DNA of 39,024 nucleotides from Lacticaseibacillus camelliae DSM 22697 = JCM 13995 (GTDB lineage Bacteria > Bacillota > Bacilli > Lactobacillales > Lactobacillaceae): the NCBI RefSeq assembly GCF_001311195.1, contig NZ_BBAJ01000019.1, forward strand, positions 1-39,024. The letters run 5' to 3'. Both the position numbers and the translations under genes were made by a program. The notes under the pieces were generated by a model that had not been told where the DNA came from, made no database searches, and worked only from the letters and a program-made list of their open reading frames with translations. Positions 24,973 to 33,899 of the stretch are shown here, in pieces. Numbering within the stretch: position 1 is the first letter of the stretch; each line of letters opens with the position of its first letter.

Positions 24973-25000
24973 TTGTCCGTGGTAGGTACCACAAGGACAA
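24973..25000. promoter_or_regulatory. Composite palindrome before gnbR (GntR-type operator or leader hairpin)
   Basis: GTGGTAGGTACCAC (24979-24992) is a 6-2-6 inverted repeat. It is nested in an outer TTGTCC/GGACAA pair with two unpaired A. It lies directly before the GGAGG of the regulator gene, where binding would block transcription or the RNA hairpin could affect translation. HutC-subfamily GntR operators often have a GT-n-AC form like this. Confidence 0.55.
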
Positions 25001-25015
25001 ATGGGAGGTGATGAA

Positions 25016-25732
25016 ATGGCGAAAGAATCGTTATCTGAAAAGCTGACCAAGACGCTCGCAACCCTGGTGACTGAGCAGCTTTGTCCCAATGACAAACTAC
25101 CTTCAGAGCGGGCGCTCAGTGAGCAGTATCACATGAGCCGCAATACGGTGCGGGCTGCGCTCAACCAGTTGTTCTTGCAGGGGCTCATTTACCGCAGCCC
25201 AGGGAAGGGCACGTTCGTTGCCGAACCGCTGGATGATCGTGCCGACGTGGCCGCAGCATTCAGCTTCACCCAGCAGATGGGGGCAATGAAGCGCAATCCG
25301 GAAAGTAAAGTGGTTGGCCTCAAGCAAGTGCCTGCCTCGCCCATGGTTGCCGATCACCTGCGCCTTAACCACGGTGCCGCAGTGTATGTGCTTGATCGCA
25401 TCCGAATGGCAGATCATCGCCCGATGATGGCTGAGCGAAGCTACCTGCCCGCCGCTGTGCTGCCAAATTTGAGCAAGGCGTTGCTAAAGGACACCCCTCT
25501 TTATGACCTGCTCGAGCATCACTACGGCATTCACATCGCGACGGTGGATGAAACCTTTTTCGCCGACTTGATGTCCGCGGAATACGCGCAATTACTGGAC
25601 GTCCCACCAAATTCGGCTTGCCTGAAGATTCGCCGCACCGCCTTTACCAGTGCCGGCAACATCATTGAATACACCATGAGCGCCGCGCGCGCTGACCAGT
25701 TTGTCTATCACGTACAGCATGCGAACCACTAA
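25016..25732 (+). CDS. gnbR: GntR/HutC-family transcriptional regulator GnbR
   Basis: The N-terminal winged helix reads LPSERALSEQYHMSRNTVRAALNQL, followed by GLIYRSPGKGTFVAEP. The C-terminal UTRA ligand domain carries VYVLDRIRMADHRPMMAERSYLP and ends with IIEYTMSAARADQF, as expected for the HutC subfamily. The start is ATG 25016, with GGAGG 7 nt upstream, giving 238 residues; ATG 25001 would place the RBS inside the gene. It heads an operon in the order known for gnbREFGBCDA. Amino-sugar phosphates are the likely effector (inference). Confidence 0.9.
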   Translation: MAKESLSEKLTKTLATLVTEQLCPNDKLPSERALSEQYHMSRNTVRAALNQLFLQGLIYRSPGKGTFVAEPLDDRADVAAAFSFTQQMGAMKRNPESKVVGLKQVPASPMVADHLRLNHGAAVYVLDRIRMADHRPMMAERSYLPAAVLPNLSKALLKDTPLYDLLEHHYGIHIATVDETFFADLMSAEYAQLLDVPPNSACLKIRRTAFTSAGNIIEYTMSAARADQFVYHVQHANH

Positions 25733-25756
25733 ATCAATTTACTGGAGGAGACCACT

Positions 25757-26937
25757 TTGTTTGAAGAAACCACTGACACGCTGACCAAGATGGGAGCCCA
25801 GATCACGACTGCGGAAATCAAGCAGCAGCCCGATCTGTGGCTGGAAGCATTTGCCAATTATGAAAAAGAACAAGCCACCGTCTCGACTTTCCTGACGGCA
25901 GTTGCCAGCCAAGCCGGCGGCCGGCCGGTCCGGGTGCTGTTTACTGGGGCCGGCAGCTCACAGTATGTCGGGGATACCGTCGCGCCGTACCTGCAGGCGC
26001 ACGGTGACCGCAGCCGCTTCACGTTCGAGTCGGTTGCCACGACGAACATTGTCTCAGCGCCTGGCGACTACTTGACCGCAGATGAGCCGACCCTGCTCGT
26101 GTCGTTTGCCCGCAGTGGCAATTCGCCGGAAAGCCTGAAGACAGTCGAGCTGGCTGAGCAGCTCGTGAGCTCACTTCATCAAATCAGCATCACCTGTGCG
26201 CCGGATGGCCAATTAGCCTCAAGGCGCAAACCGAGCCGCAGACACTGCTGCTGATGCAGCCAGCCCGGTCGAATGACAAGGGGTTTGCCATGACGGGAAG
26301 TTTCTCCTGCATGTTGCTGACCGCGCTGTTGGTCTTTGACACTGCCAGCCTTGATGCTAAGCGGCAATGGGTGGAAACGCTCGCCGCAATGGGCCGAGAA
26401 GTGATTGCGCGGGAACAGACGATTCAAGCGCTGGTCGACCAGGATTTTGAGCGCATCGTTTACCTGGGTACGGGCAGTTTGAGCGGGCTGGCCCGGGAGG
26501 CGCAGCTGAAGGTCCTTGAGCTTACGGCAGGGCGGTACGCCACCATGTTTGACAGTTCCATGGGCTTTCGCCACGGGCCGAAAAGCTTTGTGAACGCGCA
26601 GACGCTGCTTTTCGACTTTGTTGCCAATGATTCTTACAGCAGACAATACGACCTTGACCTGTTGGCCGAAGTCAAAGGCGACAACATTGCCCCTGTCGTC
26701 ATGGCGGTCGGGACCCATTCAGCACAGGATTTTGCCGGCAGTGGCTTCTATTTTGAACACGGTTTAGCGACCATGCCGGAGGCTTACCAAGCGCTGCCGG
26801 ATGTGATGTTCGCGCAGACGCTGGCGCTGCTGGCCTCGATCAAGGTCGGCAATCGGCCTGATACCCCTTCACCGACTGGCACCGTTAACCGGGTCGTCAA
26901 AGGCGTGATTTTGCACGACTACCCAGCAGGGCGTTGA
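25757..26937 (+). CDS. gnbE: SIS-domain sugar-phosphate isomerase/deaminase (AgaS type) GnbE, frameshifted
   Basis: AgaS-type enzymes turn galactosamine-6P into tagatose-6P and ammonia. Two SIS domains are visible: VLFTGAGSSQYVGD with LVSFARSGNSPESLKTVELA, and YLGTGSLSGLAREAQLKVLELT with MGFRHGPKSFV. The start is a TTG at 25757 with GGAGGAG at 25744-25750. A missing C near 26217-26218 breaks the frame; repair joins DGQLA to LKAQTEPQTLLLM, giving 393 residues, the family length. It follows gnbR by 24 bp. In the pathway it acts after NagA deacetylates GalNAc-6P. Confidence 0.9.
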
Positions 26938-26959
26938 GCTTCGAGAGGAGTGAAAAAAA

Positions 26960-28120
26960 ATGAGTGAGTACGTTCATGCCGCCAAGTTTTTTTCTGCCGC
27001 ATGCGGTCGAGACCGGCGGTTATCTCGAGGTCACCGCGGCCGGCAAGTTTGGGGCCTACCTCCCGGAAGGCGTCCGGCCGACCGGCAAAATCGTCGAGCA
27101 GTCTGGCCGGTGGATCGCGCCAGGCTGGTTGACACTCACATTCACGGCTTGCTCGGCCACGACGTCATGGATAACGACTGGTCCGGGATCGCCGCGATGA
27201 GCCAACACCTGGTTGAGGCCGGGGTGACCAGCTGGCTGCCGACTACGCTGACAGGGTCATTCGAGCAGCTGAAGGCCGTGTGCACCACAATCGCCGACCA
27301 TGCCGGCGAGGAGCCTGGCGCCAAGATCCAAGGCATTTACTTCGAAGGGCCTTACTTCACCACTGAGCACAAGGGCGCGCAAAATCCGAAATACTTTAAG
27401 AATCCAAGCGTGGCTGAATTTAATGAGTGGCAGTCAGCCGCGCAGGGTTTGGTGAAGAAAATTGCGATTGCCCCGGAGCGGCCAGGAGCGGTGGCCTTTA
27501 CGCAGGCCGTTGCGGCGGCCGGTACCGTGGTGGCACTGGGTCACAGTGATGCGACATTTGAGCAGGCCAAAGCGTGTGTGGACGCCGGGGCCACGGTGTT
27601 CACCCACACGTTCAACGGCATGAGTCCGCTGAGTCACCGTGCACCGGGCATGGTGGGGACGGCAATGGCGCTTGAAGGGGTGACTGACGAGCTGATCTGC
27701 GATGGCCATCATGTCCGACCCGAAGTCGCCACGATGCTGATTCGCTTAGTGGGGCCGGAACACATCGCCTTGATCACCGATTGCATGCGTGCCGGGATGA
27801 TGCCGGATGGCGATTACACGCTGGGAGAGTTTGCGGTTTACGTCAAGGACGGCATGGCGCGGCTCAAAGCTGGCGACAGTCTGGCCGGCTCAGTGCTGCA
27901 GCTTAAAGATGCGCTTAGTCATCTGCTTGCCTGGGGCGCAGGCACCCCTGCGGCCATTGTCAAAATGGCGACGCAAACGCCAGCGGCCTCCTGTGGCATT
28001 CAACACCGCTGCGGAAGTATTTTACCCGGTCGGGCGGCCGACTATCTGGTTTTGGATCCTAACCTGCACCTTCTTGAAACGCACCTGGATGGCGCGTTGG
28101 TGTACCAGGCGGGCCACTGA
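26960..28120 (+). CDS. gnbF: N-acetylhexosamine-6-phosphate deacetylase (NagA type) GnbF, frameshifted
   Basis: The enzyme removes acetate from GlcNAc-6P or GalNAc-6P. DTHIHGLLGHDVMD, YFEGPY, LGHSDATFEQ, FTHTFNGMSPL and the catalytic LITDCMRAGMMPDG are all in family order. Two compensating indels near the start, an extra T in the T7 run at 26987-26993 and a missing G at 27123-27124, leave the frame open but scramble residues about 12-55. Repair gives AKFFLPHAVETGG and WIAPGLVDTHIHG. The length is then 386 residues. GAGAGGAG precedes ATG 26960. In the gnb operon the main substrate would be GalNAc-6P or GlcNAc-6P released by the neighbouring glycosidase. Confidence 0.92.
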   Translation: MSEYVHAAKFFSAACGRDRRLSRGHRGRQVWGLPPGRRPADRQNRRAVWPVDRARLVDTHIHGLLGHDVMDNDWSGIAAMSQHLVEAGVTSWLPTTLTGSFEQLKAVCTTIADHAGEEPGAKIQGIYFEGPYFTTEHKGAQNPKYFKNPSVAEFNEWQSAAQGLVKKIAIAPERPGAVAFTQAVAAAGTVVALGHSDATFEQAKACVDAGATVFTHTFNGMSPLSHRAPGMVGTAMALEGVTDELICDGHHVRPEVATMLIRLVGPEHIALITDCMRAGMMPDGDYTLGEFAVYVKDGMARLKAGDSLAGSVLQLKDALSHLLAWGAGTPAAIVKMATQTPAASCGIQHRCGSILPGRAADYLVLDPNLHLLETHLDGALVYQAGH

Positions 28121-28165
28121 CCGAGCGGTACAGGTCAAATGACCACCTGAAGGAGAACTGAGCGG

Positions 28166-29962
28166 ATGACAACTTTCACAGTGGACCAAGAATTTTTGCT
28201 CAACGGTCAGCCATTCAAAATCTTGTCCGGGGCGATTCACTATTTTCGCGTTCATCCCAGTGATTGGCAGCACAGTTTGTACAACCTGAAGGCGCTGGGG
28301 TTTAACACCGTCGAGACCGTTGTCCCGTGGAACCTGCACGAGGCCCATGAGGGTCAATTTGACTTCGCGGGCTGGTTGGACCTCCAGCACTTTCTGCGGA
28401 CCGCCCAGGCACTTGGGCTGTATGCCATCGTACGGCCCTCCCCGTACATTTGTGCAGAGTGGGAATTTGGTGGGCTGCCCGCCTGGCTGCTGACCCAACC
28501 CATGCGGCTGCGAGAAAACGATCCTGCATTTTTGGCGGCAGTTGACCGCTACTATGATGCGCTCATGCCCCAGCTTGTTGGTTGCCAGGTGACTCACGGT
28601 GGCAATGTTTTGATGATGCAGGTGGAAAACGAGTACGGCTCATACGGCGAAGATCACGCGTACATGCGCGCGTTAGTCAAAATGATGCGCCAACACGGCG
28701 TGGACGTGCCCCTAGTCACCTCAGACGGGCCATGGCCAGCCGCGCTGAACGCCGGCAGTCTGATTGATGATGGCATTTTGGCGACGGGTAACTTTGGCGG
28801 CCGGAGCATGCGCAATTTCGATTGCTTGGCAGCCTTTCACCGCGCGCATGGCCGCAAGTGGCCGCTCATGTGCATGGAATTTTGGACCGGCTGGTTTAAT
28901 CGCTGGGGTGAGCCAATCGTGCGGCGCTCGCCTGAAGAGACTGCGGCGGCACTGCGCCCCGTCATTGAACGGGGCAGTGTGAATCTTTACATGTTCCACG
29001 GCGGGACCAGTTTTGGGTTCATGAACGGCACGTCTGCGCGCCAGGCGCATGATCTACCACAGGTGACGTCCTACGACTATGACGCGCTGCTTGATGAACA
29101 AGGCAATCCGACGGCCAAGTACGACGCCATTCAGCAAATGGTCCATGAGGTGCTGCCGGCGCTCCCTCAGGCCAAGCCGTTAGTCAAACCGACGCTCAAG
29201 CCGGCGACAGCACCGTTGATCGCCAAGGTTTCGCTGTTCGCGGTTCTTGACCAGCTGGCCCAGCCAGTGGCGGCTCCGTATCCGCAAACGCAGGAGGCCT
29301 TAGGGCAAACGGGTGGTTACACGCTGTATCGCAGCCACCCAGTGCTCGAATCCTCCGATACCGGCGCGGCTTTGAAGCTTCGAATCATTGACGCGCGCGA
29401 CCGCATCCAAGCGTTTGTTGATGAAAAGTGGCTCGGAACACAGTATCAGGAAGCCATTGGGGATGCACTGACTTTGCCTGACGAGCACGGTCGGCATCAG
29501 TTGGATGTGCTGCTGGAAAACATGGGGCGGGTGAACTATGGCCCGAAGCTCGGGGCGGCGACCCAGCACAAAGGGGTGCGCACCGGTGTGATGGTCGATC
29601 TGCACTTTATTCAAGGATTTGTTCAGCACGCGCTGGACCTCGACCGGGCCCCGCAGCTCGATTTTTCCAGAGGGTGGCATGCAGGTGTGCCAAGTTTTTA
29701 TCAGTACCAAGTAACACTTGATGAACCGCAAGACACGTACCTAGATTGTCGCGGCTTTGGTAAGGGGGTGATGCTGGTTAACGGGTTTAATGTCGGCAGA
29801 TTTTGGGATCTGGGCCCAACGTTTTCGCTGTATGTGCCAAAGGGGTTGCTGCATGCAGGCGAAAACACGGTGATCGTATTTGAGACCGAGGGGCGTTTCA
29901 CCGACAGTCTGAAGTGGGTTGACCACCCGCTTGTAGCGGATAGCAAAACAAAGGAGGAATAA
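28166..29962 (+). CDS. gnbG: Glycoside hydrolase family 35 beta-galactosidase GnbG
   Basis: The frame is intact at 598 residues. The N-terminal TIM barrel has GAIHYFRVHPSDW, VVPWNLHE, RPSPYICAEWEFGGLP, the acid/base Glu in VENEYGSYG (about 154) and the nucleophile in CMEFWTGWFNRWG (about 235). Beta-sandwich domains follow. There is no signal peptide, so it acts in the cytosol, like BgaC of streptococci and GnbG of L. casei. It would cleave the phosphorylated beta-1,3 galactosides brought in by the adjacent PTS. Start ATG follows AAGGAG at 10-nt spacing; a GGTCA-AA-TGACC repeat precedes it. Confidence 0.95.
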   Translation: MTTFTVDQEFLLNGQPFKILSGAIHYFRVHPSDWQHSLYNLKALGFNTVETVVPWNLHEAHEGQFDFAGWLDLQHFLRTAQALGLYAIVRPSPYICAEWEFGGLPAWLLTQPMRLRENDPAFLAAVDRYYDALMPQLVGCQVTHGGNVLMMQVENEYGSYGEDHAYMRALVKMMRQHGVDVPLVTSDGPWPAALNAGSLIDDGILATGNFGGRSMRNFDCLAAFHRAHGRKWPLMCMEFWTGWFNRWGEPIVRRSPEETAAALRPVIERGSVNLYMFHGGTSFGFMNGTSARQAHDLPQVTSYDYDALLDEQGNPTAKYDAIQQMVHEVLPALPQAKPLVKPTLKPATAPLIAKVSLFAVLDQLAQPVAAPYPQTQEALGQTGGYTLYRSHPVLESSDTGAALKLRIIDARDRIQAFVDEKWLGTQYQEAIGDALTLPDEHGRHQLDVLLENMGRVNYGPKLGAATQHKGVRTGVMVDLHFIQGFVQHALDLDRAPQLDFSRGWHAGVPSFYQYQVTLDEPQDTYLDCRGFGKGVMLVNGFNVGRFWDLGPTFSLYVPKGLLHAGENTVIVFETEGRFTDSLKWVDHPLVADSKTKEE

Positions 29963-29965
29963 TTC

Positions 29966-30456
29966 ATGGCAATTATTGCAGCACGGATTGATGGCCGACT
30001 GGTCCACGGTCAAGTCGCCAACCTTTGGACGACCAAGCTCGGGCCGACCCGGATCATTGTGGTCGATGATGACGCGGCAAAGAGTGATGTGGAAAAAAGT
30101 GGCTGCGTATGGCAACGCCTGATGGGGTGCGGTTGTCAGTGCTAGATACTGAACGCGCCGCCAAGCAAATTCTGGATCACCGGTATGATTCGCAGAAAGT
30201 CTTTCTTGTCGCCAAGCGGCCAGAAACCTATTTGGCCCTAGTGAAGGCCGGGGTGCCGATCAAAGAAATCAACGTTGGCAACATGTCGCAAACGGATCAG
30301 ACCCGCTCAATCACGAAATCGATCAATGTCGTCGATGCCGATGTGGCGACCTTTGAACAACTTGATGCCCTTGGGGTGCACCTGGTGGCTCAGATGGTGC
30401 CGGGAGATGCGGCGGCGGACTTTATGCCGCTGCTCAAAAAGGATAGGAGGAGCTAA
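29966..30456 (+). CDS. gnbB: Mannose-family PTS EIIB component GnbB, frameshifted
   Basis: EIIB takes phosphate from EIIA and passes it to the sugar. IAARIDGRLVHGQVANLW contains the phosphorylated His15, and RIIVVDDDAAKSD is the next conserved part. A missing G at 30101-30102 breaks the frame; repair gives KSGLRMATPDGVRLSVLD and 163 residues, the normal size. AAGGAGG lies before ATG 29966, three bases after gnbG. The next gene starts two bases after its stop. Confidence 0.92.
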
Positions 30457-30458
30457 CA

Positions 30459-31364
30459 ATGATCGCATGGTGGCAAATTGCAATTTTAACATTATACGCA
30501 GGCTATCAAATTCTTGACGAGTTGCAAATCTATTCCGCGATGAGTTCACCCGTCTTCGCGGGCCTGGTGACCGGGCTGGTCATGGGGGATATGCGCGCCG
30601 GACTGCTGATAGGGGCGTCGATGCAGCTGACCGTCCTCGGGGTGGGCACGTTCGGCGGCGCATCAAGAATTGATGCGAACTCGGGGACTATTTTGGCCAC
30701 GGCCTTTTCAATCAGTTCCGGGATGAAGCCAGCGGCCGCGGTCGCAGCCATTGCCGTTCCAGTGGCCAGCATCATGATTCAAACGGATATTTTGGCCCGG
30801 TTCGCCAACACCTTCTTCGCCCACAAGATCGACAAGATGGTGGATGAATATAACTACAAAGGCATTGAGCGTTACTTCTTGGCCGGGGCACTGCCATGGG
30901 CTTTGTCCCGGATGATTCCAGTAGGGCTGGCTTTGGCATTCGGCGGCGGGTTTGTGGCCAACCTGGCTCGTGTGCTGAACACGAGCTGGAAGTGGCTGGG
31001 CGATGGGCTCGCGACAGCTGGGGCGGTACTGCCGGCCGTTGGGTTTGCGATCCTGCTGCATTACCTGCCGGTGAAGAAGCATTTTGCTTATCTGATTCTT
31101 GGCTTCACCGTGACAATGCTGTTCTCCACCGTCTTCGGCAACATTCAAACCTTAGGAACCGCGATGGCTGGCGTGGCGAAGACCTTTACGACGTCCTTCA
31201 ACGGGCTGTCCATGCTCGCCATTGCGCTGATTGGGTTTGCTTTTGCTGCGATCGCCTACCAGCAGTCGACATCGACCAGTGGCAGTGGAAGCAGCGGGTC
31301 TGGCACCAGCGACAAGAAGCCTGCCGCGGATGAGAAAGGAGAAATCGAAGATGATGAACTCTAA
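30459..31364 (+). CDS. gnbC: Mannose-family PTS EIIC component GnbC
   Basis: This intact 301-residue membrane protein forms the channel with EIID. Hydrophobic segments and the conserved GLVTGLVMGDMRAGLLIGA and LTVLGVGTFGGASRIDAN are typical of the sorbose/mannose EIIC family. The last 35 residues are unusual: after the final helix comes a hydrophilic Ser/Gly/Thr tail (STSTSGSGSSGSG) and then an acidic end. Most EIIC proteins of this family stop near residue 270. AGGAGG lies just before ATG 30459, and the 3' end overlaps gnbD by 14 bp. Confidence 0.93.
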   Translation: MIAWWQIAILTLYAGYQILDELQIYSAMSSPVFAGLVTGLVMGDMRAGLLIGASMQLTVLGVGTFGGASRIDANSGTILATAFSISSGMKPAAAVAAIAVPVASIMIQTDILARFANTFFAHKIDKMVDEYNYKGIERYFLAGALPWALSRMIPVGLALAFGGGFVANLARVLNTSWKWLGDGLATAGAVLPAVGFAILLHYLPVKKHFAYLILGFTVTMLFSTVFGNIQTLGTAMAGVAKTFTTSFNGLSMLAIALIGFAFAAIAYQQSTSTSGSGSSGSGTSDKKPAADEKGEIEDDEL

Positions 31365-32172
31365 GACGCCGACTTATAAGCTGAACGATGAAGACTTCCG
31401 TCAGATCAACCGACGTAGTTTGTTCGGTTTCCAGCTGGGTTGGAACTACGAACGGATGCAAGGCTCCGGCTACCTGTACACGATCCTGCCGCAGCTGCGC
31501 AAGATTTACGGGGATGGCACGCCAGAGTTGAAAGAAATGATGAAGACGCACACCCAGTTCTTCAACACCTCGAACTTCTTTAACACCATCATTACCGGGA
31601 TCGATCTGGCGGTGGAGGAAAAGGAAGGCATCAAGGGTGAGGAAACTGTTGCCGGGATGAAAGCCGGGTTAATGGGTTCGTTCGCTTCAATCGGGGACTC
31701 GATTTTCGCAGCCTTGATCCCTGCGATTTTTGGCGCGATTGCGGCTAACATGGCGACAAAAGGCAATCCGATCGGCGTGTTCATCTGGATCCTGGCGCAA
31801 GTTGCGGTCATGGTCTTCCGGTGGAAGCAGCTGCGGGTGGCTTACAACGAAGGGGTCGCCCTTGTGACCACCATGTCACACCGGCTCGCTGCTTTGACCA
31901 ACACGGCGACCATCATGGGGGTCTTCATGGTTGGCGCCTTGGTTGCCACCATGATCAACGTGAAGTTTGCCTGGGCGCCTAACGTGGGGTCCGTCCCGCT
32001 GGACATTCAAAACAGTCTGGACATGATCTTGCCTAAGCTGCTGCCGGCGCTAATCGTTGCCGGGATTTACTGGCTACTAGGGCGCAAGCACATGACCTCG
32101 ACCCGCGCCATTTTCATCGTGCTGATCGTGTCCGTGGTGCTTTCCGCACTGGGGCTGATCGCAAAGGGTTAG
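31351..32172 (+). CDS. gnbD: Mannose-family PTS EIID component GnbD
   Basis: This is an intact membrane component of 273 residues. LFGFQLGWNYERMQGSGYLYTILPQL at the N-terminus, FFNTSNFFNTIITGIDLA, and GLMGSFASIGDSIFAALIPAI are family signatures; hydrophobic helices fill the C-terminal half. I start at ATG 31351, with AAGGAG 9 nt upstream inside gnbC; the longer open frame upstream is a shadow of gnbC. It forms the sugar channel with EIIC. A 90-bp gap with only a small CACGG/CCGTG hairpin separates it from gnbA. Confidence 0.94.
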   Translation: MMNSKTPTYKLNDEDFRQINRRSLFGFQLGWNYERMQGSGYLYTILPQLRKIYGDGTPELKEMMKTHTQFFNTSNFFNTIITGIDLAVEEKEGIKGEETVAGMKAGLMGSFASIGDSIFAALIPAIFGAIAANMATKGNPIGVFIWILAQVAVMVFRWKQLRVAYNEGVALVTTMSHRLAALTNTATIMGVFMVGALVATMINVKFAWAPNVGSVPLDIQNSLDMILPKLLPALIVAGIYWLLGRKHMTSTRAIFIVLIVSVVLSALGLIAKG

Positions 32173-32262
32173 TTAAACTGGCTATAAGAGGCGCTGTCGC
32201 ACGGGAACCAGCCGTGTCTGGCGTCTTCGTTGTGCAAATTAATGGGTAAGGGAGTCAATAAA

Positions 32263-32643
32263 ATGAGCAAATTGGTTTTGATCAGCCATGGGGATTTCAG
32301 CGCCGCGCTTAAGGCCAGCGCTGAAATGATCATGGGTCCGCAAGATGACATTGCGACTGTGGGGCTGCAGCCAAACGAAGGACCGGAAGATTTTCGCACC
32401 AAGTTCGAGGCCGCCATTGCCGGCGAGTCAAAAGTCACGGTGCTGGCCGATCTGAAGGGCGGGACGCCGAGCAATGTGGCCGCCGCGGTGCTGGCGCAAG
32501 GCGGCGACTTTGACCTGTACGCCGGCGCCAACCTGCCGATGGTGATCAGCTATTTGAATGCCCAGATGCTGGGGGCGGAACCTGACCTGCTGAAAGATGG
32601 GCAGGCCGGTGTGGTTTACATCAATGACATTGTGAAGCACTAG
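32263..32643 (+). CDS. gnbA: Mannose-family PTS EIIA component GnbA
   Basis: This cytosolic protein of 126 residues carries phosphate from HPr to EIIB. LVLISHGDFSAALKASAEMI holds the active His (residue 8 in this numbering), and VLADLKGGTPSNVAA and GANLPMVIS are conserved. The start at ATG 32263 follows AAGGGAG; upstream in-frame codons lack an RBS. It is the last of the four PTS genes, in the order B, C, D, A as in L. casei gnb. Confidence 0.94.
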   Translation: MSKLVLISHGDFSAALKASAEMIMGPQDDIATVGLQPNEGPEDFRTKFEAAIAGESKVTVLADLKGGTPSNVAAAVLAQGGDFDLYAGANLPMVISYLNAQMLGAEPDLLKDGQAGVVYINDIVKH

Positions 32644-32688
32644 CACGGCTGACTGAACATTTGGGGTAGAAATATTGGAGGGACAAAC

Positions 32689-33689
32689 ATGTCGGTAAAA
32701 TTGACACAGGGTCAATATCAACATCTGGAGCAGCTGTCGAACGATCAACACGTCATTGCCGCCTTGGCGATCGACCAGCGGGGCTCGTTGCAGAAAATGC
32801 TGAACGCAGCGGCTGCTGGAGCGGCCAGTGAAACTGCACTGAGTGATTTTAAGGAGGTCGTGTCCGAGGAGCTGACCAAGTACGCCAGCGCGATCTTGCT
32901 TGATCCAGAATTTGGGCTGCCTGCTGCCAAGCCCGCGCGGCCAGTGCCGGACTGCTGCTTTCATACGAAAAAAACGGGCTACGACGCCACTGAACCGGGC
33001 CGCTTTCCGGATCTGATCAACAACCAAAGCGCGCTGCGCATCGCCGAAGAAGGTGGCGACGCGGTCAAGTTCCTGCTCTATTACGACGTCGATGAAGGCG
33101 ATGCGGTCAATGAGCGCAAGCGGGCCTTTGTGGAACGAGTTGGGGCGGAAGCCGCGGCCAACGATTTGCCGTTTTTCTTGGAGCTGGTCACTTACGCCGC
33201 GGATTTGACCTCTGTGGCCGATGCGGCATACGCAAAAGTGAAGCCGCACAAGGTGATTGAAACCACGCGGGAGTTTAGCAATCCCCGTTACCGCGTCTCG
33301 GTGCTTAAAGTCGAAGTGCCAGTTAACCAGGCGTTTGTTGAAGGCTTTACTGACGGCGAAAACCCGGTTTACAGTCAAGCGGAAGCCGCAAGCTATTATC
33401 AGCAGCAGCTGACGCCACGGATCTGCCGTTTATTTTCCTGAGCGCTGGCGTCTCCAACGAGTTGTTTTTGAAGGAATTACAGTTTGCACATGACGCCGGC
33501 TCCACCTTCAATGGGGTGCTGTGCGGCCGGGCGACCTGGAAGGATGGGGTCATCCCGTTTGCGGCGCGCGGCGAAGCAGCCGGTAGAGAATGGCTGCAAA
33601 CCGAAGGCAAGGCCAACATCGATCGTTTGAACGCCGTGTTGGCCACCACTGCGACGCCTTGGGACGACGTCGTGACAATCGTTGAGTAA
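32689..33689 (+). CDS. lacD: Tagatose-1,6-bisphosphate aldolase (LacD), frameshifted
   Basis: The enzyme splits tagatose-1,6-bisphosphate into dihydroxyacetone phosphate and glyceraldehyde-3P by a Schiff-base lysine. [56 protein letters not shown] and VLKVEVPVN are family motifs. Three indels are suspected: a missing G at 32931 and an extra A in the A7 run 32968-32974 (compensating), and a missing base near 33405-33411. Repair restores [13 protein letters not shown] and [17 protein letters not shown], giving 333 residues. GGAGG lies before the ATG, 45 bp after gnbA. It adds the last step for tagatose-6P from GnbE; no tagatose-6P kinase gene is in the window. Confidence 0.9.
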
Positions 33690-33712
33690 CCAAAGTTTCA
33701 CGTGATTTTTGC

Positions 33713-33747
33713 CCCCTTGAACGGCCACTGCCGCTCAAGGGGTTTTT
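33713..33747 (+). terminator. Terminator of the gnb-lacD operon
   Basis: CCCCTTGA and TCAAGGGG form a stem with an inner GGC/GCC pair, followed by five T, 24 bp after the lacD stop. Confidence 0.92.
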
Positions 33748-33827
33748 CGATAAATGGCAACCGCGGTTGACTGACGTGTTGCCTCCGCTCTAAACCCTTG
33801 GGCCGCAACGTATCACGCCGCCGCGTC

Positions 33828-33845
33828 AGTGACTCGAAAGTCATT
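33828..33845. promoter_or_regulatory. Candidate TetR operator before the ABC exporter
   Basis: AGTGACT-CGAA-AGTCATT is an inverted repeat with one mismatched pair and a perfect TGACT/AGTCA core. Its right end overlaps the -35 box, so a bound repressor would block the promoter. A TetR gene lies at the end of the same operon. Confidence 0.5.
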
Positions 33846-33872
33846 GACCGGGCAGTCACCAGGCCGTACACT
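33844..33872 (+). promoter_or_regulatory. Promoter of the ABC exporter operon
   Basis: -35 TTGACC (33844-33849), exactly 17 bp, -10 TACACT (33867-33872), 27 bp before the start codon. Confidence 0.75.
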
Positions 33873-33899
33873 TGCCTCATCAATTGGGGAGGCGAGATC

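Larger units (their letters stand above)
24500..25000. other. Long intergenic region before the gnb operon
   Basis: No gene is convincingly supported in these 500 bp. They contain a candidate cre site (24646-24659), an imperfect GCTTC/GAAGC hairpin near 24671-24709, an AT-rich stretch near 24770-24790, a 15-bp inverted repeat (24813-24856) and a composite palindrome next to the first gene (24973-25000). A 40-codon coding-like stretch before a TAG at 24982, in frame with the regulator gene, has no start or RBS. Confidence 0.6.

Noticed and set aside
24857-24984. Short coding-like stretch in frame with the GntR gene, ending at a TAG
   Set aside because: It reads like protein (EDDEFRVYLFDDAAISG) but has no start codon or RBS and is bounded by stops. 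A gene remnant is possible but not supported enough to annotate.
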